64,000 nt of DNA, taken from the NCBI GenBank assembly GCA_020726505.1, contig JAHLEZ010000011.1, forward strand, positions 1,860,001 to 1,924,000, given 5' to 3'. The notes under the pieces were generated by a model, which saw only the letters and a list, made by a program, of their open reading frames with translations, searched no databases and was not told the DNA's origin. Position 1 is the stretch's first letter. The number at the start of each line of letters is the position of its first letter. The DNA is from Leptodontidium sp. MPI-SDFR-AT-0119. Lineage: Eukaryota; Ascomycota; Leotiomycetes; Helotiales; Leptodontidiaceae. A program made the position numbers and the translations under genes. Positions 48,291 through 58,962 of the stretch are shown piece after piece.

Positions 48291-50694
48291 CTAAACATTA
48301 TTAACAGGGACATTCCTCGACCTATAATCCAGCCACATCGGAACCGTCCTTCTCAACCCCAGCGCTTCCGGCTCCGTACTACTTAACTGCAGATCCTCAA
48401 TTGCACTCGCCCACTTAACCATCTCCCCCTCACTCCACGCTGTCCCCATCAAGCCCAGTCCAAACGGCATCCCCGTCTCAGAATTAACACCCACAGGCAG
48501 CGTAATAAGCGGATATCCCGCCTGCGCAGCCACATTAGTGACTTGACCGAGATCGCTGGGAACGAGTAATATATCGACTTCATTCCCACCCCCACCATTG
48601 AGTAACGCGGCGTCGATCCCGTCTTCGCGGGTGGCGCGGTGCATGAATGACAGGGCTTGCCAGTACGTCTCGTCCCTTTTACCACCGCTTTGGAGGGAGG
48701 CGTTGAAGCCATCTTGACCTCCTGCGAACGCGGGATGGATGCCAGGAAGACCTCCTTCAGTGCCAACATTGTCGATATTGTATTGCATTATATCCTCCAG
48801 GGAGCGGATATCAGTATTATTCAGTTCCGAGAGATAGGCGCGGATATCGTTGTAGAAATCAACTTTCACGACCGTGTACTCGGATTCGTTGGGGTACCCG
48901 CGCGTGCTCCCGAAATCCCAGTCCCATCCCTCGGGGTTGATGATCTTCTCGCGGCTGGGCAGTTCGGTGCCGTTGATTATTGTGGCGCCTGCGGATTCGA
49001 TGAGGGAGATTAGCTTGAGGAGAGTGTCCTGTTGTTCGGTGGAGGAGTATTGCCAGAATGTTAGCCAGGGAAGACCGAACACAGCGCTTTTGAGGGAGGA
49101 TTTGGAGGTTAGGTATTGGACGTAACCGCCAGCTGGGGCTTGTTGGACGAGTGTGTAGTTGTCCAGTGGATCGGGGCCGTAGATTCCGTCCAGGCAGTAT
49201 GTTGCATCGCGGACTGTTCGTGCTAGACAGCCGACTGTGTCTTGGTTGTGGCATTCAGGAATCACACCAGCTCGAGATGTTAAACCAACTGTTGGCTTGA
49301 TTCCCACCAATGCATTCCGCTCCGCTGGACTTATCACAGAACCATCCGTCTCGGTTCCCAAAGCAAACATTCCGATATTGGCAGCCATGGCAGCTCCACT
49401 CCCTGAACTACTTCCACCAGGATTCGTAGTCAGGTTGTAAGGCGATCGGCATTGCCCACCTCTGGCCGAGTATCCCTCTGAGTACGAGTTTGTCCGCATA
49501 TCAGCCCACTCACTCAGGGTTGCATGGCCCATCAAGACAGCTCCAGCTTCCCTCAATCGACGAACCACATGAGCATCACGTGGGACGACAGAACCCAGTA
49601 ACATCCATGAACCGGCGGTAGTCTCCATCTTGTCTTTTGTAGCTATATTATCTTTCACCAGAAATGGGATTCCGTGAAGCGGGCCGCGAACATGACCATT
49701 CTTTCGTTCCTCGTCAAGCGAAGCTGCGATTTCGAGGATATCGGGATTAAGTTCCATGATCGACCTAGACATATTAGCTTTGCCATTGGTGAACAGCAAT
49801 TGACATACCGAATGTATTCGTCAACTTGAAATATCCTCTGCAGATAACACATTACGATCTGAACCGATGTCAATGTTCCTTTTGACAGAGCGTCCTGCAT
49901 CTGGTCTATAGTGGCCTCCTCAAGCGTAAAGCCGTTGCATTTTGGCATTGGGAACTGCCCGACATCTGCATTGGAACCATTCTGAAGAACAGGAAACTCG
50001 TAAGGATATGGCGAGCTGAGGGTCTGAGTCTCGAGTATCTGGGTGGTATTGTACAGATGCCTATCCCCCCAACTGCCAGAAAAATGGGCCCCTGTAAGCC
50101 CCTGTAGCGAGACCTCACCGCACCCTAAATTTAGCGAGGAACACCAAAATTACAGGTAAATCTCCTTCCGACATGTGTCAAACCAATCCTTTGCACGAGA
50201 GTACGGGCCTTGGGCATAGTCCGATAAACTTGGCTAGTACGAATTTGTAGCAAAAACGATTGCATCAATCATGTCTGTATTGTAGTACTGAGTGAATAAG
50301 GTAATGGGATCATCAAGAGAGCAGTTTGTAGGCAAATGGTCCTCAAAATCAAAGTCGTCTAATTCCATAGGGTGGAAAGTAGCTCCAGTGCGTTTCGGAG
50401 GCTCTGCATCCGGACGAAAAGTCCCTGCATCGGTCGGATCTGTTTTTGCGTGTTCGGGCATGGTTTTGCATTGAAAGTAGAGTATTCTAGTAGTAGAATA
50501 AGTGGGAAAGTAGAGTTGTTGATGTTTATGTTTATGTTTACCCAGCCCCGCAACGCACGGGCCCCGTAGTGCCGGCAACCCCTGAAAAAAGTGTGCCAGA
50601 TGTGCTTCTGGCAGTTGGGGGGATAAGCAGAGCTTCCAATGGCATTGAAGGTGAAGGCAATCCCAATGGCCACGAGAAAGCCGCGAGAGAACAT
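48291..50694 (-). CDS. Secreted amidase (amidase signature family) split by a mobile element
   Basis: The catalytic part is complete. Exon to 49809 and exon 49764-48291 join in phase at YIR-SIMELNP. The catalytic Lys lies in FLVKDNIATKD; the Gly/Ser-rich signature is NPGGSSSGSGAAMAA, with TETDGSVISPAERNALVG after it. Such enzymes hydrolyse amide bonds. The N-terminal segment LETQTLSSPYPYEFPVLQNG reads back in frame to 50064. There an inverted-repeat element (50065-50622) begins. On its far side an ATG at 50694 encodes a signal peptide (MFSRGFLVAIGIAFTFNAIG) ending SSAY, in the frame needed to continue. Unless the element is spliced out (possible intron 50541-50102, phase 0 on both sides, about 639 aa), the enzyme has lost its secretion signal. 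Confidence 0.75.
50065..50622 (-). mobile_element. 558-bp TIR element, piggyBac-like, internally deleted
   Basis: Bounded by 17-bp perfect terminal inverted repeats CCCCCCAACTGCCAGAA, with AT (or TA) on both outer sides as a possible target duplication. It encodes on the minus strand a 75-aa piece resembling the N-terminus of piggyBac-type transposases (50461-50234). The element is far too short for a transposase, so it is a non-autonomous deletion derivative. It sits inside the 5' coding part of the amidase. PiggyBac normally duplicates TTAA, which is not seen, so the superfamily call is provisional; the inverted-repeat boundaries are direct observation. Confidence 0.75.
50234..50461 (-). 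pseudogene. PiggyBac-like transposase N-terminal fragment
   Basis: 75-aa remnant starting MPEHAKTDPTDAG. Its end, DDPITLFTQYYNTDMIDAIV and then FATNSY, matches the pattern at the start of the DDE_Tnp_1_7 domain (P-x-LF-x-x-F ... I-x-x-I-V-x-x-TN-x-Y). The catalytic acidic residues would lie further on and are absent, so it cannot transpose itself. It has the same orientation as the amidase. Confidence 0.6.
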
Positions 50695-51406
50695 GATGCT
50701 CAACGAAAAACGAGAGGAGAGGGACAAAAAAATGTGAGAGATGAGAAAAGAGTGAAGAGGACTTTCGTCCGTATTATGCAATGCCCAGATAGAGCTCCCC
50801 GCTATTGACATCAAGTTGCCTGCATCCCCACTACTGCAGGTCTTTATCAACCCCCAATAGACTTTGCCGCGGGGGAAGCTCTGCAGATTCGGTGAAGATT
50901 GGGTAATGCTTCCTGATAAGAGACTGAGATCTGGCGGACACACGAGGGTGATGCCTGTATGGTTTCCTGAGATAGAAGACACAGTAATTTTCTGACTAGT
51001 TGATGGTTGGAATGAACGATGGAGATGACAGAGGAGAGGATATTTATTCACTTGAAGCCTGCCTACCGATGAGCTGCAGGAGCTATTCGCCTCTTTGCCA
51101 TGCTGGAACCACACCTCGCCAATTGAAAACGTAAACAAAACAAATAAACAAACAATCGAGGAAATGTTTTGTGGAACAATAAAGGGGATGTGCGGGTTTG
51201 AGTAAGTAGAATTCAAAATGTGGTGGGACAATGATGGAATGACCTCACCTGAACATCCTGGCATGTGCTGCCCGGGTCAGCAATCCCACCATCAAACACA
51301 TCCATCTCTCGTAAGCTCGAGAAAGTGAAATGTTCTCCCACGCCTCTCCAAAAACACCACTCCGCGCATCTCCATCTCCGTCTCTATTGCCAACTACAGC
51401 TTCAAG
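50695..51406. other. Divergent promoter region, amidase / TMEM19-like gene
   Basis: About 710 bp. The long open minus-strand frame through it has no coding character upstream of the signal-peptide ATG. A pyrimidine-rich leader precedes 51407. Confidence 0.5.
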
Positions 51407-52648
51407 ATGAAGGCCTATATCGCCGTGCCAGTTACGCTGGCTATGGTGATCCGCGCCTATTCGCATAAGTCTCTCACACCAGCTGGAATTGTCGCCGCAG
51501 TGGCGACAGCTGCTGCCCACGCCGTGCACCCATGGAGTCTACCTTTCGCACTCCTAATTGTATTCTTCCTAGCTGGAACACGAGTTACGAAGGTCCGTAC
51601 AGCTCGAGACATTTGCGAACTTCTATTAACAGTTGTAGATCAAGCATGATGTCAAGGCCAAGTTGACCATGTCTGCCTCGGGGAAATCGGGAGGTGAAGG
51701 CGCACGAACACATGTGCAAGGTAGGATATTTCTATATCTACCATAGAGACTCTGCTGATCTTTGATACAGTGCTGGCCAATTCCGGTGTCGCCTCAATCC
51801 TTACCCTCCTCCACGCCTACCAGCTATACCGACGAAACGAAGGTGTCCTCCCCAGAAGCTCGACAGATTGCTATGCCTGGCCGGGAGATCTACTCGTGGT
51901 GGGTATCGTGGCGAATTATGCCGCTGTGGCAGCAGATACATTCAGTTCGGAGCTGGGGATATTATCGAAGAGCAAGCCTCGACTCATTACATCCTGGAAT
52001 CTGCGCCAGGTGCCCCCGGGAACAAATGGAGGTGTTACATTACATGGCCTGGCATCGGGGTTTCTGGGCTCGCTGGTCATCGTTGCTGCTTCAGTGGCTC
52101 TGATTCCGTTCTGCGGTCCGAAACTGGGAGGGTGGGGGTTAAATGCGAGGAATCGATTTGCATTTGCTATGGCGATATGGGGAGGACTAGGTAGCGTCTT
52201 GGACAGTTTCCTCGGAGGATGGCTACAACAGAGTGTCGTCGATACGCGGACAGGACGCATCGTTGAAGGAGATGGAGGGAAGAAAGTACTGGTCTCGAAA
52301 GCCGTACCAAACAGTATGTATTACAAGAAAAGAGCAGAGGTCAGAGCAACCCTACTCAACGAGGGAGAAGGGAAAGACGCGGTTCTTTTCCAGGACGCGA
52401 CAAATACCCAAGTCGAGAACAAACTAGACGAGAAGATGAGAGGAATGAACAAATACGACGCGAAGAAGAAATGGCGGACATCCAGCTTTGGAGACGAGAA
52501 GCCGAGTCGAGTTGTGGAGAGTGGATCGATTGGCATACTTGATAATAATGAGGTCAACTTCCTTATGGCTCTTACGATGAGTTTGGGTTCTATGGGCGTT
52601 GCGAGTTGGTTTTGGGATGTCCCGTTCAGCAGCATTTTATCGGTATAA
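51407..52648 (+). CDS. TMEM19 / DUF92 family membrane protein
   Basis: 381-aa multi-pass membrane protein from exons 51407-51592, 51639-51720 and 51771-52648, all in phase. N-terminal hydrophobic helices (AYIAVPVTLAMVIRAYS; AGIVAAVATAAAHAV; LPFALLIVFFLAGTRVTK) lead to the family's GGEGARTHVQVLANSGVAS segment. Next come the conserved DTFSSELGILSKSKPRLI and PGTNGGVTLHGLASGFLGS, a strong DUF92/TMEM19 signature. A further stretch with GLGSVLDSFLGGWLQQS follows, then a long charged loop and a C-terminal hydrophobic segment. The bacterial/plant branch includes phytyl-phosphate kinase; the role of the fungal branch is not established. Divergent from the amidase. Confidence 0.9.
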
Positions 52649-53760
52649 AGTGGGAATCATAATATTATTTGGATGCCCGGGTCAAAAGGAACTTTCTTCT
52701 TATACTGAAGTTACTACTTGAAACGCCTAAATCTAAATGCTCTCATAATTAACAGATGTTCCTAAGATCCTACTACCCTAATTATCCGCCGGCATAAGTA
52801 CGCCTTTCATTATTATCCTTCTCGTATTTGATTTGATATCGTTATTAGCATCATGGCGAGCTTCTCGCTTGTTCTGCTTTGTTTTATCAAGTTTTCGGTT
52901 CTATTAGGTTCGGTTTCAAGGTCATATCTAGCTGTTCGACCGTTTTTGGCGCTACTTAGTGAGTTAGTTAATCTCTTCCTAAATACCTTTTTCGGCTTCC
53001 TCGTCCTCTTCCTCTACGACTTCGCCTTCTATTTAGAGTCAGCTTCAATCTCATGAGATTTTCCGAACTGCATTCCTTCATCGGATTCAGGGAGAGAAAT
53101 AGTACTTAAATTGCTAAATCGATAGCGGCACCGCCACAAGTGTCTTGAATTGGATACGAAGTGGCTAAAACATCACAATATGGGCACGTGGAAGCTGCTC
53201 TTAAGGGGAGGTTATGATGCTGAGTAGTGAGGATTCGGATGTGATATTGGTTAATTTGTTAATTGGGGATGAAAAGAGCACAACGATGATTGGAAAATTA
53301 AAGGGGGTATTAATCCGGGGGGGTTTATCGAAAATGCAAGATCATGTGATATGTTACACGTGATGGCCGCATATTTACGCCGAGCCGCGTAAATCTCGGA
53401 ACTGAACTCGAAACCATGACCATCTGTCGCGTCTCCCAGTGGCATACTCATACTCCACTCCCTCGAACATTCAACGACAACACCACCAATTCCTCCACGG
53501 TGTTCTATGGGCACACTAATACTTTCTGGTGTCAACACAATCAGAACCAGTCACTCTTAGACATTTTGTTCATAGAGTGTTTCGAATCGTTGGTCAATTG
53601 CGTTCCCTTTGACGCGTTCAGTCTTCAATTGAAGGACCAGACCAGCTTTCTCTACTCTCTCCCTCTCTGTCCCTATCTCCTGACCTACCTTCTCTCATAG
53701 GCTCTCTATTCCTCATTCTCTCTCATCCCTCTGTCACGTCTCGTTCTGCGTCAACAGGTC
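52649..53760. other. Intergenic region, 1.1 kb
   Basis: AT-rich. The open frame at 52853-53056 is a Phe/Leu-rich translation. On the minus strand this stretch reads like stop-riddled acidic/basic text, possibly an old repeat remnant. No gene is supported. Confidence 0.45.
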
Positions 53761-54600
53761 ATGGCTATGGCGGCTCCCGTCACCTTTCCAAAGTTCCCCA
53801 ACCTTCCTCTCGAACTCCGACGCCAAATATGGCTCCAGGCGGTCCTCGAAAAGCCTCAACAGGTCTTCCCTATTGGTCTAACTGATCCCTTTCAATCACA
53901 CCAAAACCCTCACGCTGATGCATGGCAACACATGTTTCCTGGTCTCAACTGTCCAAACACACCCGCTCTGCTGCGTACCTGCCACGAGGCACGCGAGGTG
54001 GCATTGACGCAATATCAACACGGGTTGCACATCGAAATGACGGATTGGTCACGCAGCTGGGTCTGGAGACCGATTGCTGCGAAAGAAGTGCACTGTGAAC
54101 ATGGGGCCGAAGTTCTGCGATATGGACAAAACACGTACTGGAACCCAGAGTCTGATATCGTCTACCTGTCGAATGAGAGAGAGCGTCATGCCTGCCCCTC
54201 AAACGCCATCTGTCGATCTCACGGCTCGAATTGCTACAAGTTCCAATTCGATGACTGCGTGAAGTTCGTTGCAGTAACATCCGATATCTGGGACCTGACC
54301 GAGGATGATTACAAGTTGTGTTTCCCTGGGTTGGAGTTTCTGTTTGTCATCAAGGATATGGGAGCTGTAAGACAGAAATGCTTGGACGACGGAAAGCCAC
54401 TCGACAATACCCAGATGCATGTGAAGATGGCCTTGCTGAAATTGGGGGCTTGTTTCACGGACATACTGGCGACGGAGGGCAATACTGGGTTTGGTAATGA
54501 CAACAAAGTCAGTGTAAGAGTTGTGGAGAGAATTGAGGACGCATTGTCCTTTGTTCACACCTGGCAGCGTATGCAGGAAGCAATTGGGTGGTCTTGTTGA
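53761..54600 (+). CDS. 2EXR domain protein
   Basis: Single-exon gene, 279 aa. The N-terminal motif FPKFPNLPLELRRQIWLQAV is the hallmark of the fungal 2EXR domain, followed by the usual ALLRTCHEAREVAL and a later ESDIVYLSNE. 2EXR proteins are greatly expanded in plant- and litter-associated ascomycetes; their function is not established. Cysteines and histidines are frequent in the middle (HCEHGAE, RHACPSNAICRSHGSNC) without a recognisable finger. The start at 53761 has a second Met two codons later. It appears intact, unlike several lineage-specific neighbours. Confidence 0.85.
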   Translation: MAMAAPVTFPKFPNLPLELRRQIWLQAVLEKPQQVFPIGLTDPFQSHQNPHADAWQHMFPGLNCPNTPALLRTCHEAREVALTQYQHGLHIEMTDWSRSWVWRPIAAKEVHCEHGAEVLRYGQNTYWNPESDIVYLSNERERHACPSNAICRSHGSNCYKFQFDDCVKFVAVTSDIWDLTEDDYKLCFPGLEFLFVIKDMGAVRQKCLDDGKPLDNTQMHVKMALLKLGACFTDILATEGNTGFGNDNKVSVRVVERIEDALSFVHTWQRMQEAIGWSC

Positions 54601-55182
54601 GATGACTAGAGACGGGAAAGCGCAGGCATGTTTGGGATTGTTCTGGAAAATGTTGTCAGTGTCCAGGCCAGATGTCAGAATATGGTAAGGAATGTCGTAC
54701 AATTGTTTTTTTCTTTCTTTCTGAAAACGGCCGTCCATGATGCCAAGACGCAGACCTTGGTTGCGTCATAATTGTATGCAAAAAGCTGACACACCGACGC
54801 ATGCTATTTTAGCAAGCTGTCCTCCATGAATGAATCTCTCTGCTCTCAAATCATTTCAGCATTTGCAATTCATTGAACTGCTTTTTCAGTTCTCACCTTT
54901 TAGCAAGGCCAATTCATCGTAACTTTTCGAATCAAAGTGATGAATTTAGCAAACGTCTGCAGCTGCCCAAGTCCCAATGGTCTTGTTCCTTCTCTTCTAA
55001 TGCTGGTTGGGACATTGCTAGACCAGGAGCAAGGGACAATACAGAGCGTTGTTATCCCCGAGTTGACCCCGGGTTATATATGGAACCCTTTCCCCCAAAA
55101 CAGTTTTAATATTGTCCATTGGAACCAGCTTTTCTGAGCATGTTTCGGACTTCCCGGTCTCATTTGGGGTCCGAATAGCCCT
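54601..55182. other. Region upstream of the Kelch-TM pseudogene
   Basis: About 580 bp. The right part may hold further decayed Kelch sequence (TPGYIWNPFPQN in one frame), but I cannot align it with confidence. Confidence 0.4.
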
Positions 55183-56132
55183 ATGGAATGCGTAAATCAT
55201 AAAACTAGCCGCGAGCTCTCACTTGGAGTTGAAGTCTCGCCGGCCGGATCAATGTGTGGTAAGGCTGAACGAATGGGAAATACCCGATGGCCCTCAGACA
55301 TGAATCAGCTTTGTTTATGGAGGCTTCCAGGGCGGGGATTTGAACTACGCAGTCGTGGAACCAAACTTGATCAATGATCTGAGCAGAGTCTGGATCCTCA
55401 CCCTGCCCGCATTCACCTGGATCCCAATCGACATCAAAGTTGCCCAACGAGCAGCTCATCGACGCGAAATCATCGGCAATCGACAAATGATCAGCATAGT
55501 GGTTACATCGAAAACGCATATATAAAAGACTCATGGACCAACAGCATGGGTATTTTCGATATGACCAACTTAACTTGGGGCTTCGACTACAATCCCGACG
55601 CAACTCCCTACGCTCGATCAAATGTTGTCAAGGACTACCACACAAGTGCCAAAAGTCCTTTCCCAGGCACATGGAGCAATACAACCCTGTCAGCCATCTT
55701 TGAGAAATCAACTCTTTCCAATGTGACTGCGCTACGATCGCCTACTGGTACTTCAGGTGTTCCTCCAACTGGAACTCCTTCGCCAGATGGTCATCAAGTG
55801 CCTCGCATGACTCGAACACTGGAGCAATTGTTGGTGGAGCAGTCGGCGTCGTTGTTTCTATTGCGTCTATTCTGCTCGGTATTGTCTTCTGGAGGAAACA
55901 CAAGGCAGCGAAGTTGAATGTGATGCCGGCTGCTCCTGGCCCGGAGCCTGATATGTTGGTTTACCAACCTCATTTTGAAGTTGATGCCGAGCATCGTCGT
56001 TTCGAGATGGGATTCGGAATGATACCAGAGATGGATGAGCAGAGGGCTGTTTTGGAGATGGATGGCTTGAAGAAGGAGGAAGGTGTTGAGAGGCGAATGA
56101 CTGAAGGCAGTGGTTCGGATACGACCACTTAA
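55183..56132 (+). pseudogene. Kelch-repeat transmembrane protein pseudogene
   Basis: Remnant of a fungal surface-type protein with Kelch repeats, one membrane helix and a cytosolic tail. Pieces in order but in different frames: GNTRWPSDMNQ; YGGFQGGDLNYAVVEP and NDLSRVWILTLPAFTWIPID with IIGNRQMISI; SWTNSMGIFDMTNLTWGFDY up to GTPSPDG; then SSASHDSNTGAIVGGAVGVV, the helix VVSIASILLGIVFW, the KHKAAK stop-transfer, and a tail with PDMLVYQPHFEVDAEHRRF ending at 56132. Frame changes near 55315, 55500 and 55790 and stops between them disable it. The 5' end cannot be placed. The order of pieces is that of intact family members. Confidence 0.7.
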
Positions 56133-56401
56133 AATGGTGGAAGCTCAGCATGGCCCCAAATTGCGTTTGTCTGGGAGTGTTTTTCCTGTCACGATCGGTT
56201 ACTGTTTTCGTAGCCAATTAGGGAGTCGCGGTGCACTTAATTTTCAGAATGCCTCCAACTATTATTACATCACTCATATCCTCTATCCCAAACCACCATA
56301 TGTCCAAATCATTCCCCCGGCTTTCGAAAAGAATCTCCCCTCCCCTCCCCTCCCCCGCCCCTAAATCCACTTCCACCAACCACCGCACATTACATCACCA
56401 C
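56133..56401. other. 3' flanks of convergent genes
   Basis: 270 bp with a CCCCTCCCC-rich tract near 56335. Nothing else is seen. Confidence 0.5.
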
Positions 56402-57456
56402 CTAACAGCCAAGATAGAAATTATCCACGTTCCAAGTAATCGCACCTCTTGCAATAAAGAAACACAACAAATCCCCACCCGTCCCGGTCGCCGTGAACGT
56501 CGTTCCCCACGTCGGGCCACGAGTCCAGGTATTCTCAGGCGTATACCCATTCGTAGTACTCTGCGACGACAAACCCGCCGAATTCAAAACACATTCAATG
56601 GAACTCGCAACCCCCGAGTTCTGGAACATGTAGTCGTATGAGAACGTGTACGTGACGCCTGGAACTAGACCGCTGACGGATTGAGAGAGGATTGCTCCTG
56701 TCCCGGAATTGCCTGAGGAGATGCTGAAGGCATTACCGCTGTTGAAGCCCCCGCCTACGACGCCTGTGAATGTGGGAGGTGTGTTGGCGCCGTAGGTGGC
56801 GATGGACCAGCTGTTGGAACCGGATTCGAAACTGGGGTTGGCGATCAGGTTGGTGTTTCTTGTGCATCGAGCCGCGGGGGTGGCTGTTGCTATGATTGTG
56901 TTGGTTGCGGTGGATACCTATTTTGGGTTGTAAGCTTGTGTATAAGTAGATTAAATTTGGAGAAATGGCTCACAAGAGTATTAGTTGAGGTTACGGTTAT
57001 GTATGTGGTAGATAGTGTAATGCTCAAGCAAAAGCATGCGCTACTCAACTGAGCTGGAGAGAATGCAGATGTGCATGCAATTGGGTTGGCGGTGGGAGCT
57101 CTCTGGACAATAAGTGGAAGGGTGGTAGTTGCGTAGTTAGTGACCGTGGCAGTGGTGCTGTTGAGATCAGTATTCGTTTAACATCATGGGTGAGAGGATG
57201 AAACCCACGTAGTCGAAGTCTCTGTTGAGATAACGCTGGTCACAACTGGGATTGACAAGTAGCTCGAGCAGAAGGCCGTAGCGACCGCTCGAGTGGGAGC
57301 TGCTGCGACGGCAGTTGGATCGAAGCATCGCAGGAGATTGTCTCGGGGGCAAGTCGCTCTCTTGACGAGGTTGAACTCAGAGCGATCCTCGATGGGAGAT
57401 GAGAATGCTGGCAGAGCCAACAGGAGAAATGGGAAGACTTGGGCGATTGAAAGCAT
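56402..57456 (-). CDS. Secreted protein with C-terminal CBM/CenC-like domain
   Basis: 315 aa from exons 57456-57209, 57157-56974 and 56917-56402, all in phase. I start at MLSIAQVFPFLLLALPAFSS, a clear signal peptide, followed by a possible KR processing site (NLVKR). The N-terminal part has paired cysteines (CPRDNLLRCF; AFCSSYLSI), then a Thr-rich region with AFSPAQLSSACFCLSI, a pattern common in fungal wall-associated proteins. The C-terminal 145 residues form a beta-sandwich-like unit: NLIANPSFESGSNSW near its start, LSQSVSGLVPGVTYTFSYDY, and AITWNVDNFYLGC at the end. These match carbohydrate-binding CenC-type modules. Likely extracellular, possibly binding cell-wall or plant glycans; the ligand is not known. 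An upstream ATG at 57534 is in frame but would bury the signal peptide. Confidence 0.8.
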
Positions 57457-58862
57457 CTTGAGTTTGAAAGTACTAGATGAGGATAGAGATGGAGAATGAA
57501 AGATCGGGGCAAGATGGTGAGGTTGAGGATGCATAATTGGAGTGGATTTGATCTTCTACTTATCACCACTTGCACGATACCTCTGATAAACCCAGACTCC
57601 ACACTCAACTTCCTCGTTAAGCCTCTACCCGTAGCTCACTGCGCTCTATTACAAATTTTTGCAGGTAGACGTTAAAGCAGAAGCTCCAAGCAAGTCCACC
57701 TGCAGCCTTCCATGCAAAGCGGTCCCGAAGTAGAAGGATTGAGGGCATCGCGGAGCTTCTCGGTCTTTCAGCTGAGCCACGCCCGCAGAGATGTGTCTCA
57801 ATATTGAAAGTGGGCGTCCCACAATGTAGGGAGGTGCGAGATTCTTCTCCCTATCTTCTCTCACAAGTGCCGGTATTCGCTGTCTCCCCTCCCAAGCTGA
57901 TGTCTGTCCACTGACGGTCCGTCCCGAGACAGCAATTCTGGGACTCCATTTGAGACGTTCTGAACGGTTATGCAGGTCTCTCTCAGACGCCCCATGATCA
58001 TCATTGAAGTCCCCTTTTTTACCAGCGAGCATGAGATGGTATTTTCAATATTCCAGCATCGGGAAGGTTCCCGCATGGTGTCATTCGATTCTACCATATT
58101 TTTTCTCTTGGAAGTATTCGAGACCCGCAAGCTACCTGTATCGGAGTTTCTTACATAGGCTGCGAAATTACATTAGAAAGGCAGTACTGAATGTTGAATT
58201 GGGATATGCACTTTGTGGTGGCGAGAATGTGGAAACTCGAAAAAGTCGTCCATGGCTTTTCATACCGAGAAAGTCTTGTCTCCTCATCCCACGTCGCGAC
58301 ACGATGAAATTCTGCTCTTGAGAACAGGTAAGTGGTCTTGGTTTCGGGAAGCGTTGGACCATATCCTAGATTTTTGATAATCGAAAGTCCCCAGTCTTCA
58401 AAACGCACTTACTGAGACGGATACGTGCGAAAGGCATCTGATGCTTGGAAATCGTGTGGCATGGACTTCGAGGAGGACCAACCAAAATTCATACATACCA
58501 CGGGCCACCACCGATACTTCTGCAAATTCATGGATTCAGCCAATTCTCAATTTCTCAACTTCCAGGCATCAATTCAGCGTCGTCAGGTCGATTTGTTCTT
58601 ACAAATGTGAAAGTGCGAAGTCGAGAGTTTGTTCAGTAATCACTTTGTTCACTAATCCTCGCTTAACTCAAACCATACTTTAACCCCCACCATGGTGCCT
58701 CCTTTTCGACGGCAATCGGTCAAACTCCTAGTTGGAGGCCGTGTTGTTAGAGTACTATCAGTTAGCTTATCTCATGACTAATTAAGCTGAAGCGAATGCG
58801 CGATGTGCGACAGGCCGATTCCGACTTTGCGAGTTACTCAGTGGCTTACCCACCCGAGAAGA
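57457..58862. other. Intergenic region, 1.4 kb
   Basis: Promoter sides of the secreted CBM-like gene and the SDR gene. No supported gene; open frames overlap one another with no coding pattern. Confidence 0.5.
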
Positions 58863-58870
58863 TATATAAT
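58863..58870 (+). promoter_or_regulatory. TATA box of the SDR gene
   Basis: TATATAAT lies 100 nt upstream of the SDR start codon, a usual fungal distance, and the leader between them is A/C-rich. Confidence 0.55.
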
Positions 58871-58962
58871 TCGGCCAGTTCATGTTACCAGACTGCTTCA
58901 TTTCACATCTTCATTCTTAACAATCTTAACAACAGCGAAACACCTCAAAATTATCAACAGAT

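Noticed and set aside
50359..51264. Long open minus-strand frame of 301 codons
   Set aside because: Only the part from the ATG at 50694 has meaning (signal peptide); the upstream half is promoter DNA without coding character and the downstream part is mobile-element sequence.
52853..53056. Phe/Leu-rich 67-codon frame that looks like a membrane peptide
   Set aside because: Reads as a T-rich stretch; no upstream signals, and the other strand is stop-riddled.
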